Source: Alterisphingorhabdus sp038748365 (GTDB taxonomy: Bacteria > Pseudomonadota > Alphaproteobacteria > Sphingomonadales > Sphingomonadaceae). From it: DNA of 64,000 nt. The stretch's first letter is position 1, and every line of letters begins with the position of its first letter. Where the stretch lies: contig JBCDIZ010000001.1 of NCBI GenBank assembly GCA_038748365.1, positions 501,388 through 565,387 of the forward strand, written 5' to 3'. The translations under genes and the position numbers were made by a program. The notes beneath the pieces were generated by a model that had not been told where the DNA came from, did not search any database, and saw nothing but the letters and a program-made list of their open reading frames with translations. Of this stretch, positions 17,646 to 25,364 are shown one piece after another.

Positions 17646-17863
17646 TTGTTATTCCATTTCCGAATGACGTGTTGCAAGAACCCAGCGACTCCAATCATAA
17701 TGCCCACAGAGCCAAGTCGGAGCTGCTCGTCTTGGGAATAATCATACCAGACCGAGTAAGCCGCAAAACCAACGAAAGAGATAGCTATTACAGAAAGCAG
17801 AACAATCGAGAGTTTTTCACCGGCATCGCGGTCAGTCCAGTTAATCGGCTTCGAAACGGTCAT
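17642..17863 (-). CDS. Small two-helix membrane protein upstream of nuoF
   Basis: 73 residues from the ATG at 17863 (MTVSKPINWTDRD). Twenty more upstream codons are open, but they overlap the neighbouring small gene. Two hydrophobic stretches are visible, at about 17-38 (KLSIVLLSVIAISFVGFAAY) and 50-66 (LGSVGIMIGVAGFLQHV), with a basic C-terminus. The stop overlaps the nuoF start (ATGA). I recognise no family. Its position suggests either a minor complex I accessory protein or a passenger left by the local duplication. Confidence 0.6.
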   Translation of the reverse strand: MTVSKPINWTDRDAGEKLSIVLLSVIAISFVGFAAYSVWYDYSQDEQLRLGSVGIMIGVAGFLQHVIRKWNNK

Positions 17864-18029
17864 CACCAATCTCCCCACCGGACTTTTTGCCAAAGGCACT
17901 AAAGGCGCCAAAGAAGAAGGCAAGGATCAGCCAGACAACCCAGCTGCCCCCCTGCAAGAATTTCACAATCGCCAAGATCAGAAAGATCAAGCCTATAACC
18001 GGCATGCCGGTTTTGCGTACCTTATCCAT
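17841..18029 (-). CDS. Small two-helix membrane protein, nuoE-nuoF interval
   Basis: 62 residues from the ATG at 18029 (MDKVRKTGMPV). Residues 10-27 (PVIGLIFLILAIVKFLQG) and 30-47 are hydrophobic, with a charged tail ending GGEIGDDRFEAD. Its start has the same upstream sequence (GGAGAGTGGT before ATG) as the 27-residue ORF that follows nuoE, because the nuoE end appears to be duplicated here. Its 3' end overlaps the next small ORF by 23 bases. No family is recognised. Confidence 0.6.
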   Translation of the reverse strand: MDKVRKTGMPVIGLIFLILAIVKFLQGGSWVVWLILAFFFGAFSAFGKKSGGEIGDDRFEAD

Positions 18030-18180
18030 CACCACTCTCCGCGGTAGACGTGGTTGGCACCATCGATGTACGGGCCTTGGCCCAATCGCTTCGCACCAGG
18101 GTGACATTTCGGACCCAGTCCCGAAAACCGTATGCATTAGCAGAGATGCGATCTTTGTCTTGGAGGAAATCGAAGCTCAT
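18022..18180 (-). pseudogene. Truncated nuoF 5' copy fused to a nuoE-like 3' end
   Basis: A 52-codon frame whose first 12 residues (MSFDFLQDKDRI) equal those of NuoF; the first 35 bases are identical. Similarity continues as NAYGF.DW to about residue 22 and then fades. In another frame the same DNA ends in IDGANHVYRGEW-stop, close to the NuoE C-terminus VDANHDYRGEW. The region therefore joins a nuoF beginning to a nuoE ending, the expected junction of a tandem duplication. Its ATG overlaps the stop of the upstream 27-codon ORF (ATGA), and its stop overlaps the start of the next gene, so it may still be translated. Confidence 0.7.
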
Positions 18181-18260
18181 TCTTCGTCACCACTTTTCAA
18201 GGCGAAAAACACCACGGCTAAGGCCATAAAAACGGCTCCCAGTGCAATCCATACAGCCAT
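18177..18260 (-). CDS. 27-residue single-helix membrane peptide after nuoE
   Basis: Starts at the nuoE stop (TAATG overlap) and ends at the ATG of the nuoF-like fragment (ATGA overlap). Residues 3-21 (VWIALGAVFMALAVVFFAL) form one hydrophobic helix, followed by KSGDEE. A strong GGAGAG precedes the start at suitable distance. Single-helix peptides of this size occur as accessory subunits in respiratory complexes, but no relation can be shown here. Confidence 0.5.
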   Translation of the reverse strand: MAVWIALGAVFMALAVVFFALKSGDEE

Positions 18261-18928
18261 TACCACTCTCCCCGATAGTCGTGATTGGCATCGACCATAT
18301 CTTTCAGCGTCGTCGGCCCACCTTCAGGCTCGCTAGACTGGCGCCCCTCTATCTGGCTACCGGTTTTGGGTTGCTCGCCATTGGCCAGTGCCTCGAGAAT
18401 GGCGGTCGCGGTGTCATAGTCGAGGTCTTCATAATTATCGTCATTGATCTGGAACATCGGCGCAGAGGAGCAATTGCCCATGCATTCCACCTCGGTCAGG
18501 GTGAACATACCATCAGGCGTGGTCTTGCCCTTGACCATACCCTTATTCTTGCACGCCGCCATGACGTCATCCGATCCACGCAGCATGCACGGCGTGGTGC
18601 CGCAGACCTGCACATGATAGCGGCCGACCGGCACCAGATTGTACATGGTGTAGAAGGTCGCGACCTCATAGGCGCGCATAAATGGCATATCGAGATAATC
18701 AGCGACATATTCGATCACCGGAACCGGAAGCCAGCCCTGCGTCTCCGTCTCTGCTCCCACCTGACGCTGCGCCAGATCAAGCAACGGCATCACTGCCGAG
18801 CGCTGCCGACCTTCCGGATAGCGCGCAACAATTGCCTTGGCCTGCTTGTCATTTGCAGGCGTATAAGCAAAGCCACCCCAGCGGGCGCGGACTTCGGCTT
18901 CATCGGGAATATCAGCGTTACCAGCCAT
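18260..18928 (-). CDS. nuoE: NADH-quinone oxidoreductase subunit E
   Basis: 222 residues from the ATG at 18928 (MAGNADIPDEAEV); the open frame extends 17 codons further up into the preceding ORF. It holds the 2Fe-2S cluster N1a next to the FMN of NuoF, in a thioredoxin-like fold. The ligands are in CGTTPCMLRGSDD (C-x4-C) and VECMGNCSSAPM (C-x3-C). The C-terminus, ending NHDYRGEW, is apparently repeated about 230 bases downstream. Confidence 0.96.
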   Translation of the reverse strand: MAGNADIPDEAEVRARWGGFAYTPANDKQAKAIVARYPEGRQRSAVMPLLDLAQRQVGAETETQGWLPVPVIEYVADYLDMPFMRAYEVATFYTMYNLVPVGRYHVQVCGTTPCMLRGSDDVMAACKNKGMVKGKTTPDGMFTLTEVECMGNCSSAPMFQINDDNYEDLDYDTATAILEALANGEQPKTGSQIEGRQSSEPEGGPTTLKDMVDANHDYRGEW

Positions 18929-19160
18929 TGCGTATGCTCCGCCAAATTTTTTGGGAAATTGTGAATACAGCAAAGCCAATCAGACCCAGTATCGCTATAA
19001 GAAGAATAAAATTCCCTATCTGATTATAAGGCTGGGGCAGCTCATTGACCCAGGCCATCAAATATATTGCTAAGAAGGCTAAAGGGATCGCCAATATCTG
19101 TAGAAGAACGTGGCCTGAAAAAATGGCTGCACCTTTGCCTAGTTTGTTTGTCATGCTCAC
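18918..19160 (-). CDS. Small two-helix membrane protein between nuoD and nuoE
   Basis: 80 residues from a GTG at 19160 that overlaps the nuoD stop (GTGA), or 78 from the ATG at 19154. Two hydrophobic segments lie at about 17-37 (HVLLQILAIPLAFLAIYLMA) and 48-69 (IGNFILLIAILGLIGFAVF), with a basic end (KIWRSIRNGW). Its stop overlaps the nuoE ATG by 11 bases. No family is recognised. The tight overlaps on both sides make translation with the nuo genes likely. Confidence 0.6.
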   Translation of the reverse strand: MSMTNKLGKGAAIFSGHVLLQILAIPLAFLAIYLMAWVNELPQPYNQIGNFILLIAILGLIGFAVFTISQKIWRSIRNGW

Positions 19161-20389
19161 CGGTCACACTCCCCGAACACAACGTCGATCGCGCCGAGAA
19201 TGGCGGTGGCGTCGGGCAGCATATGGCCTTTGCACATGAAATCCATTGCCTGCAGATGCGAAAATGCCGTCGGGCGGATTTTGCAGCGATAGGGTTTGTT
19301 GCTGCCATCGGCGACGAGATAGACGCCGAATTCGCCCTTGGGGCTTTCGGTGGCGACATAGACTTCGCCGGCAGGCACATGGAAGCCCTCAGTGTAGAGC
19401 TTGAAATGATGGATCAGCGCTTCCATCGATTGCTTCATCTCGCCGCGCTTGGGCGGTACAATCTTGCGGTCGGTTGAGGCAATCGGGCCTTCGGGCATTT
19501 GCTGCAAACATTGCCGCATGATGCGCGCAGACTGGCGCACTTCCTCAACGCGGACCATAAAGCGATCATAACAATCGCCGCGCGTCCCTACCGGCACGTC
19601 AAATTCCATCCGGTCATAAACATCATAAGGCTGCGACTTGCGCAGATCCCAGGCGATGCCCGAACCGCGGATCATCGGGCCGGAAAAGCCCCATTTGATC
19701 GCATCATCCTTGCTGACGGTGGCGATATCGACATTGCGCTGCTTGAAGATACGGTTGTCGGTGACAAGACTCATCGCGTCTTCAAACAGCTTGGGGAACT
19801 CGTCGAGCCAGTCAGCTATATCGGTGAGCAGCTTGAGCGGCACATCTTGATGCACGCCGCCAGGACGGAACCAGGCGCTGTGCATACGCGCGCCAGAGGC
19901 CCGCTCAAAAAACTCAAGGCACTGCTCGCGGATTTCAAAAATCCAGATATTCGGCGTCATCGCGCCGACATCCATCACATGCGCACCGATATTGAGCATG
20001 TGGTTGCAGATACGCGTCAGCTCGGCGAACAATACACGCAGATACTGGCCACGCTCGGGCACCTCCAGATCGAGCAGCTTCTCGATCGCCAGCACATAGC
20101 TATATTCCTGCGCCAGCGGCGAGCAGTAATCGAGCCGGTCAAAATAGGGCAAAGCTTGCAAATAGGTCTTGTATTCGATCAGCTTCTCGGTGCCGCGATG
20201 CAGCAGGCCGACATGCGGATCGACACGCTCAATAATCTCACCATCCAGCTCCATCACCATGCGCAACACGCCATGCGCGGCAGGATGCTGCGGGCCGAAA
20301 TTGATGGTGTAATTCTGGATTTCCAGATCGCCGACCGTCGGATCGGCGGCATCGGCCTCACCCAGCATTTCTTCGATATAGTCCGCCAT
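19157..20389 (-). CDS. nuoD: NADH-quinone oxidoreductase subunit D
   Basis: 410 residues, separate from NuoC as is usual in alphaproteobacteria. It is the 49-kDa subunit that forms the quinone site with NuoB and NuoH. The N-terminal loop NFGPQHPAAHGVLRMVMELDG carries the conserved His of the quinone pocket, and GLLHRGTEKLIEYKTY follows. A C-terminal IRPTAFSHLQAM is typical. The ATG shares its A with the nuoC stop (TAATG). Confidence 0.97.
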   Translation of the reverse strand: MADYIEEMLGEADAADPTVGDLEIQNYTINFGPQHPAAHGVLRMVMELDGEIIERVDPHVGLLHRGTEKLIEYKTYLQALPYFDRLDYCSPLAQEYSYVLAIEKLLDLEVPERGQYLRVLFAELTRICNHMLNIGAHVMDVGAMTPNIWIFEIREQCLEFFERASGARMHSAWFRPGGVHQDVPLKLLTDIADWLDEFPKLFEDAMSLVTDNRIFKQRNVDIATVSKDDAIKWGFSGPMIRGSGIAWDLRKSQPYDVYDRMEFDVPVGTRGDCYDRFMVRVEEVRQSARIMRQCLQQMPEGPIASTDRKIVPPKRGEMKQSMEALIHHFKLYTEGFHVPAGEVYVATESPKGEFGVYLVADGSNKPYRCKIRPTAFSHLQAMDFMCKGHMLPDATAILGAIDVVFGECDR

Positions 20390-21036
20390 TATTTCGCGTC
20401 CTTATCTTTTGCATCGGCCTCGTCACCCTCGGCCTTCTCATCGCCGGGCAGCACATAGTCCGCGCCTTCCCATGGCGAGGTGAAGTCAAAGCTGCGGAAG
20501 TCCTGCGCCAGTTCGACTGGCTCATAGATGACGCGCTTGGCTTCCTCGGAATAGCGCATCTCGACATAGCCGGTGAGCGGGAAATCCTTGCGGAAAGGAT
20601 GGCCCTTAAAGCCATAATCGGTGAGGATACGACGCAGATCAGGATTGCCACTGAAAATCACGCCGTAAAGATCAAAGACCTCGCGCTCGAGCCATCCAGC
20701 CACGGGCCAGAGATGGGTCACGCTTGGGACGGGATTATCTTCATCGGTGCTCACCTTGATGCGGATGCGGTGATTGAGCGTTAGGCTGAGCAGATGATAG
20801 CAGACCTCAAATCGCTCGGCGCGATCCGGATAGTCAACACCAGCAATCTCCATTAACTGCTGATAATCATGCTCATCGCGCAAAATTTGCAGCACATCGG
20901 CCAACGCATCGCGCTGTACAATCAATGAAAGCTCGTCCTTGGCTTCGATCACGTCAAGCAGTTGCGCACCGAGACTGGCTTTGAGCGTTTCCACAATGCC
21001 GTCACGCGGCGCGATATGAGGTGCACTGTGCGCCAT
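20389..21036 (-). CDS. nuoC: NADH-quinone oxidoreductase subunit C
   Basis: 215 residues. It is the 30-kDa subunit of the peripheral arm. The family core is seen in HLWPVAGWLEREVFDLYGV, ILTDYGFKGHPFRKDFPLTG and VIYEPVELAQDFRSFDF. An acidic tail (GDEKAEGDEADAKDKDAK) extends past the conserved part. The gene starts three bases after nuoB and its stop overlaps nuoD. Confidence 0.97.
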   Translation of the reverse strand: MAHSAPHIAPRDGIVETLKASLGAQLLDVIEAKDELSLIVQRDALADVLQILRDEHDYQQLMEIAGVDYPDRAERFEVCYHLLSLTLNHRIRIKVSTDEDNPVPSVTHLWPVAGWLEREVFDLYGVIFSGNPDLRRILTDYGFKGHPFRKDFPLTGYVEMRYSEEAKRVIYEPVELAQDFRSFDFTSPWEGADYVLPGDEKAEGDEADAKDKDAK

Positions 21037-21039
21037 GGA

Positions 21040-21582
21040 TTACCGCTCCAACGTACCAACGCGGCGGATTTTGCGTTGTAGCTGCATCACGCCATAGAGC
21101 AGCGCCTCTGCGGTCGGCGGGCAACCAGGCACATAAATATCCACCGGGACAATCCGATCACAGCCACGCACCACCGAATAACTGTAATGATAATAGCCGC
21201 CGCCATTGGCGCAGCTGCCCATTGAAATCACATATTTCGGGTCCGACATCTGATCATAAACGCGGCGCATGGCCGGCGCCATTTTATTGCACAATGTGCC
21301 AGCAACAATCATCACATCTGACTGGCGCGGCGAGGCCCGCGGTGCAGCGCCAAAGCGTTCCATATCATAGCGCGGCATGTTGACATGGATCATCTCAACC
21401 GCACAGCAGGCGAGCCCGAAGGTCATCCACCACAAAGAGCCGGTACGCGCCCATTGGAACAGTTCTTCGGTCGAAGTGACCAGAAAGCCCTTGTCATTCA
21501 CCTCGGCATTGAGATCTTTGAAAAAGGCCTCATCCGGCGGAGTGTTCTCAGCGAGGGGAGCATTGGGGGAAATATCATTCAT
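21040..21582 (-). CDS. nuoB: NADH-quinone oxidoreductase subunit B
   Basis: 180 residues from the ATG at 21582 (MNDISPNAPL). Seventeen further codons are open but run back into nuoA. It carries the terminal 4Fe-4S cluster N2 that reduces quinone. Ligands are in LACCAVEM (the adjacent Cys pair), MGSCANGGGYYHYSYS and YVPGCPPTAEALL. There are 10 bases between nuoA and this start. Confidence 0.97.
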   Translation of the reverse strand: MNDISPNAPLAENTPPDEAFFKDLNAEVNDKGFLVTSTEELFQWARTGSLWWMTFGLACCAVEMIHVNMPRYDMERFGAAPRASPRQSDVMIVAGTLCNKMAPAMRRVYDQMSDPKYVISMGSCANGGGYYHYSYSVVRGCDRIVPVDIYVPGCPPTAEALLYGVMQLQRKIRRVGTLER

Positions 21583-21592
21583 CGCTTGGTCC

Positions 21593-21967
21593 TTACTCCC
21601 ATTCCAGCGCGCCGACTTTCCAGGCATAGGCAAAGCCCACGATCAGCTCGAACAGGAACACCATCATGGTGAGCCATCCGGCCCAGCCAATTTCCTCCAG
21701 CGACACCGCCCAGGGGAAGAGATAGGCCGCCTCAAGGTCGAAAATAATGAACAGGATCGCCACCAGATAGAAGCGCACATCAAACTGGCTGCGCGAATCC
21801 TCAAAAGCCGGGAAGCCGCACTCATATTCGGTGAGTTTATCAACAGTGGGATTATGGGTGCCGGTGAGACGCGAAACGCCCATGGGGAGGAATACGAAAA
21901 GCACCGATATTCCAACGGCAATTGCGCCAAAAAGAAGAATTGGCAGATACTCGATCAGATCAATCAC
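21593..21967 (-). CDS. nuoA: NADH-quinone oxidoreductase subunit A
   Basis: 124 residues with three hydrophobic segments. It is a small membrane subunit next to the quinone site. The loop between helices 1 and 2 contains KLTEYECGFPAFEDSRSQFDVRF in two parts; TEYECGFP with its Cys is diagnostic. The later YLVAILFIIFDLEAAYLFPW is the second helix. First gene of the nuo operon. Confidence 0.96.
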   Translation of the reverse strand: MIDLIEYLPILLFGAIAVGISVLFVFLPMGVSRLTGTHNPTVDKLTEYECGFPAFEDSRSQFDVRFYLVAILFIIFDLEAAYLFPWAVSLEEIGWAGWLTMMVFLFELIVGFAYAWKVGALEWE

Positions 21968-22242
21968 ACAGACACCATCATTCTGCTTTTGTTCACCCCA
22001 GGGGTAAGTGAGGTCGCGAAACTGACGCGCTTCTAGGCGAGAGGTCTAAGCATCGCAAGGCATAGACTCGGTTTTTTTGCCATTGCGAAAGCATAGTGAA
22101 AAACTATTACGCTCAATAGCTTCACACAAAACCGCCCAAGCCAGAATATTGCGCCGCACCATCAATGATTTGATTAGCATAAAGCGGCTTAAATTGGCAT
22201 TAAAAAGCGCAGAAATGGTGCAGTCGCACAATCAGGAGCAAA
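21968..22242 (-). promoter_or_regulatory. Probable nuo operon promoter region
   Basis: This 275-base stretch between the suhB-like stop and nuoA is the only longer non-coding interval ahead of the operon, so its promoter is expected here. It is AT-richer than its neighbours, with T runs near 22072-22078 and A/T-rich blocks near 22095-22110 and 22180-22205. I could not single out a convincing -35/-10 pair or operator. The assignment rests on position. Confidence 0.4.
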
Positions 22243-23067
22243 TCAGGCGTTGCGCAAGGCTCCGGCGACAATCTTGTGCATGCGGCTGTGTAACTGGTCA
22301 TTGGCCGCCAATATCTGCCGCTTGCCCATGGCATCGGGCGTGCCGCGATAATCGGTGACAAAGCCTTTGGCCTCACGCACCAGCAATATGCCCGCGGCAA
22401 CGTCCCAGCTATTGAGACCACTTTCCCAAAAGCCGTCATATCGACCAGCCGCAAGCCAGGCGAGATCGAGCGCGGCGGAGCCATAGCGGCGGATACCGGC
22501 AACTTCCGGACCGATAGCGCCGAAAATCCGTGACCATTCAGCAAAATCACCATGGCCCATAAACGGAACTCCGGTAGCAACCAGCGCCTCATCCAAGCGC
22601 TTGCGTGCTGAAACCCGCAATCTGCGATCCCCCAGCCAAGCACCCTGATTGCGTTCAGCCCAATAGCTTTCATCCGTCAGCGGCTTATAAACCAGCCCGG
22701 CAATCACATCGCCCCAGCCGGAACCATCCAGTTTCGGTTCCTGCGCGGCAATGGAAATCGCGAAATGCGGGATGCCGTGGAGAAAATTGGTAGTTCCATC
22801 GAGCGGATCGATAATCCAGCGCGGGCGTGTCGGGTCCCCTTCGATGATGCCACCCTCTTCCAGCACAAAGCCCCAATCAGGCCGCGCAGACAGCAATTCA
22901 TCATAAAGCGTGCGTTCGGCGCGCTGATCTGCCTTGGAAACAAAGTCCGCCGGCCCCTTTTTGGAGACTTGCAAATGTTCCACTTCGCCAAAGTCGCGGC
23001 GCAAGCGTGTCCCTGCCTTGCGCGCGGCGCGCTCCATGATACGCATCAAGCCGGATAATGCTGGCAT
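22243..23067 (-). CDS. suhB: Inositol-1-monophosphatase family protein (SuhB-like)
   Basis: 274 residues, a lithium-sensitive Mg-dependent phosphatase fold. The metal-site motifs are LEEGGIIEGDP, WIIDPLDGTTNFLHG (D-P-x-D-G-T) and NSWDVAAGILLVREAKG near the C-terminus, all complete. Substrates in bacteria include inositol-1-phosphate; SuhB also affects rRNA transcription in E. coli. Which role applies here is not visible. It follows efp in the same direction, with a REP-like repeat between them. Confidence 0.92.
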   Translation of the reverse strand: MPALSGLMRIMERAARKAGTRLRRDFGEVEHLQVSKKGPADFVSKADQRAERTLYDELLSARPDWGFVLEEGGIIEGDPTRPRWIIDPLDGTTNFLHGIPHFAISIAAQEPKLDGSGWGDVIAGLVYKPLTDESYWAERNQGAWLGDRRLRVSARKRLDEALVATGVPFMGHGDFAEWSRIFGAIGPEVAGIRRYGSAALDLAWLAAGRYDGFWESGLNSWDVAAGILLVREAKGFVTDYRGTPDAMGKRQILAANDQLHSRMHKIVAGALRNA

Positions 23068-23083
23068 CTACAGTATCTCCATT

Positions 23084-23150
23084 CGTCTCGAGCCCTTCGA
23101 CATGCTCAGGATAAACTTCGTCGCAATGCGACGAAGTCGAGAGACCCCTG
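23084..23150. repeat. REP-like inverted repeat between efp and suhB
   Basis: An imperfect palindrome: GTCTCGAGCCCTTCGACATG on the left, an inner hairpin ACTTCGTCGCAATGCGACGAAGT, described in two halves as ACTTCGTCGCA and TGCGACGAAGT, and CGAGAGAC on the right. It shares the TTCGACAtGCTCAGGa core with the nuoG-nuoH repeat. It could end or stabilise the efp message. Confidence 0.65.
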
Positions 23151-23152
23151 GC

Positions 23153-23713
23153 TCAGGCTTTGCCGACATAGGTGCGTTCATACACATCGACGACGATACG
23201 CGTACCGCTTTCAATGTGCGGCGGCACCATCACGCGGACACCGTTATCGAGCACTGCTGGCTTATAGCTAGAAGATGCAGTCTGGCCTTTGACCACAGCA
23301 TCGGCTTCGACAATCTCTGCCTCAACCTGATCGGGTAGCTGCACAGAGATTGGCTTTTCCTCATAAAGCTCAAGCATAACATCCATGCCATCCTGCAGAA
23401 AAGCCGCTGCATCGCCCAGCAGGTCAGTCGGCAGCATGATCTGCTCGTAATTTTCCTTGTCCATAAAGGTCAGCATGTCGCCATCAGCAAACAGAAACTG
23501 AAAGTCCTTGGTATCCAGCCGCACCTTCTCAACAGTGTCAGCCGAGCGAAAACGGACATTGGTTTTGCGACCATCGACCAGGTTTTTCATCTCAACCTGC
23601 ATATAGGCACCGCCCTTGCCCGGCTGGGTATGCTGGATTTTCGCGACTTTCCAGAGACCGTTCTCATATTCCAGGATATTGCCGGGGCGAATATCGACAC
23701 CGCTGATTTTCAT
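23153..23713 (-). CDS. efp: Elongation factor P
   Basis: 186 residues in three beta-barrel domains. It relieves ribosome stalling at polyproline stretches. The tip loop of domain I is QPGKGGAYMQVEMKN, with Lys33 at the place modified in E. coli by EpmA/EpmB. Whether this organism modifies it cannot be told; no epmA or epmB is in the window. Domain III ends in PPHIESGTRIVVDVYERTYV, the EF-P signature region. The gene is transcribed divergently from a small ORF at 23912. Confidence 0.97.
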   Translation of the reverse strand: MKISGVDIRPGNILEYENGLWKVAKIQHTQPGKGGAYMQVEMKNLVDGRKTNVRFRSADTVEKVRLDTKDFQFLFADGDMLTFMDKENYEQIMLPTDLLGDAAAFLQDGMDVMLELYEEKPISVQLPDQVEAEIVEADAVVKGQTASSSYKPAVLDNGVRVMVPPHIESGTRIVVDVYERTYVGKA

Positions 23714-23911
23714 GAAGTTTCTGCCTGTTTGCTCGTTGCCTTAGCGTATGTCCGCGCGTCTATAGCGCCACCGTCACATTGGCAAGCATTGTCAACTCTG
23801 AGTGTGTCAATCGGAAGAAAATTGCCAAAGCGAAATAATCTGTCCGTTTCATGCAATTCATCACAACGCGACTCTGTTAGAAGATTATACATGATGACGA
23901 GGGACACGATC

Positions 23912-24115
23912 ATGCACATACGACCAGACAAGAAGAGAAAGACGATCAAGGCTGCTGGCCTGTTCGGGAAGGTTACGCCGCGGATGGCATTGCCCGAAGC
24001 GCTGCCTGCGGAAAAACCGGTGCCAGAATGTGCCGCTTTTGAAGAAGATTTCGCAAGCTATCTGAAACGTCTGAAGCATTCCGCAAAGCGTAAGAACGGC
24101 ACAGTAACCGCCTAA
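23912..24115 (+). CDS. Hypothetical basic protein, 67 residues
   Basis: Starts at the ATG at 23912, preceded by GAGGGA at good spacing; another ATG pair at 23891 is less well placed. The N-terminus is very basic (MHIRPDKKRKTIK), a Pro-rich middle follows (MALPEALPAEKPVPEC), and the C-terminus is helical and basic (FASYLKRLKHSAKRKNG). It has no signal peptide or membrane segment. No family is recognised. It lies between the efp promoter region and the convergent thiE, 17 bases from the latter's stop. Confidence 0.5.
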   Translation: MHIRPDKKRKTIKAAGLFGKVTPRMALPEALPAEKPVPECAAFEEDFASYLKRLKHSAKRKNGTVTA

Positions 24116-24132
24116 GTCGACGATTTGAGTAA

Positions 24133-24783
24133 TCAGCCTTCCGGTTTGGGCGGCGGATTGGACGCGATGGTTTTGGCAAAACGCTCCACTGCCGCTGCTG
24201 GGCCTGCTGGATCATTCCAGACCGCACCACTCACCGCCAGAAAATCTGCCCCAGCGGCTACTATAGGTCCGGCATTCTCCGGTGTAATCCCGCCAATGGC
24301 GACACAGGGCAGTTCCACCATCAATGACCACCATTGGATCAGCTCGGTCGATGCCCGATGCTTGGTTCGCTTGGTCTGGCTGTCAAAGAACGCACCAAAA
24401 GCGACATAATCCGCGCCCGCCTCACCTGCATCCAGTCCCAGATCGCGACTGGCATGGCAGGTCACGCCAATTTGCACATCCTTACCCAAAGCCTCACGCG
24501 CCTCGGCAACCGTTCCGTCAGACTGACCAAGATGCACGCCGTCGGCACTAAGCCGTTTGGCCAGGGCAATGTCATCATTGACGATGAAGGCGCAATCATG
24601 CTCGTCGCAGATAGCCTGTAATGGCTCAGCAAGCCGCGCTGCCTCATGCTGCTCCAATCCCTTTACCCGAAACTGACACGCCGCGACCTGTCCGGTTTTC
24701 AATGCCGCCTCAAGCTGCTTTGGGAAGTTGCCGCCTACATCGAGCGGCGAGATTAGATAAAGCTGGCATGGTGGTAGGCTCAT
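24133..24783 (-). CDS. thiE: Thiamine phosphate synthase
   Basis: 216 residues, a TIM barrel that joins the thiazole and pyrimidine halves of thiamine. Motifs are CQFRVKG (Lys near the pyrophosphate), FIVNDDIALA, DGVHLGQSDG, IGVTCHASRDL, ADYVAFGAFFDS and CVAIGGITPENAG. A few positions differ from the commonest consensus (QFRVK for QLRxK; VTCH for VSTH), but the active-site order is intact. The ATG overlaps the stop of the upstream membrane-protein gene (ATGA). It lies last in the run that begins with the TPP-dependent transketolase. Confidence 0.92.
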   Translation of the reverse strand: MSLPPCQLYLISPLDVGGNFPKQLEAALKTGQVAACQFRVKGLEQHEAARLAEPLQAICDEHDCAFIVNDDIALAKRLSADGVHLGQSDGTVAEAREALGKDVQIGVTCHASRDLGLDAGEAGADYVAFGAFFDSQTKRTKHRASTELIQWWSLMVELPCVAIGGITPENAGPIVAAGADFLAVSGAVWNDPAGPAAAVERFAKTIASNPPPKPEG

Positions 24784-25316
24784 GCTGGTTTGTCCTCTGG
24801 AAGTGTTCGGTCGTTATTCAGAGCAGCGTGAAATGATGGCAAATCGTCCAGACGATGCGCGATTGCATTGACTTGCTTACTGCGAAAAAGCCTCTGTTCC
24901 ATAATGGGTTGTTCCAAATCAATGATGATATTTGGATATGCAAGCAATGCCATGTTCACCAACCCTTTGGCCTTTAGATCATCGCCAGTCCAGCTTTCCC
25001 GCAATCCGGCAATGTTGCTGCGCGCAATAATAAGCTCTTTGGCAGTACCTACGCGCATAACCACCTCTTTAGGGCTTAAAATAACCGGCTTCTTTGGCAT
25101 TGAGAGCAAAAAACGGACAAGCCAGATCATTGAGATGAACGTCAGCGCTGTGGCCACATAGGCAACCCAGATATTCCAGAAAGACAGCAGGAAATGGACG
25201 ACCAGTAATTCGATAGCACTTAGCGCTAATATAACCCAAATCATTGGGGCGACAGATTTGTGATACGCAAAAGACTGAGTGCCAGACATGCCTATATTGC
25301 TATCGCCGTGAGCCAT
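24780..25316 (-). CDS. Hypothetical membrane protein with two helices
   Basis: 178 residues from the ATG at 25316, which has GGAAGG five bases upstream; an ATG at 25328 is possible. Two adjacent hydrophobic helices (VAPMIWVILALSAIELLVVH and WVAYVATALTFISMIWLVRF) are followed by a soluble C-terminal half with beta-rich character (VVMRVGTAKELIIARSNIAG, NIIIDLEQP). This resembles small PH-like membrane-attached proteins, but I do not recognise the family. Coupled to thiE by an ATGA overlap. Confidence 0.65.
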   Translation of the reverse strand: MAHGDSNIGMSGTQSFAYHKSVAPMIWVILALSAIELLVVHFLLSFWNIWVAYVATALTFISMIWLVRFLLSMPKKPVILSPKEVVMRVGTAKELIIARSNIAGLRESWTGDDLKAKGLVNMALLAYPNIIIDLEQPIMEQRLFRSKQVNAIAHRLDDLPSFHAALNNDRTLPEDKPA

Positions 25317-25364
25317 TTGGCCTTCCATTCACGTCATTGCCTTTATGACTCTGACATGGGTGCC

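Noticed and set aside
18022..18180. Programmed frameshift between a nuoF-like and a nuoE-like frame
   Set aside because: No slippery heptamer or downstream structure is evident, and both parental genes are intact on either side. A duplication junction explains it better.
24116..24132. TPP riboswitch for thiE
   Set aside because: thiE is internal to an operon and coupled to the gene before it; no thi-box sequence was seen upstream of it or ahead of tkt.
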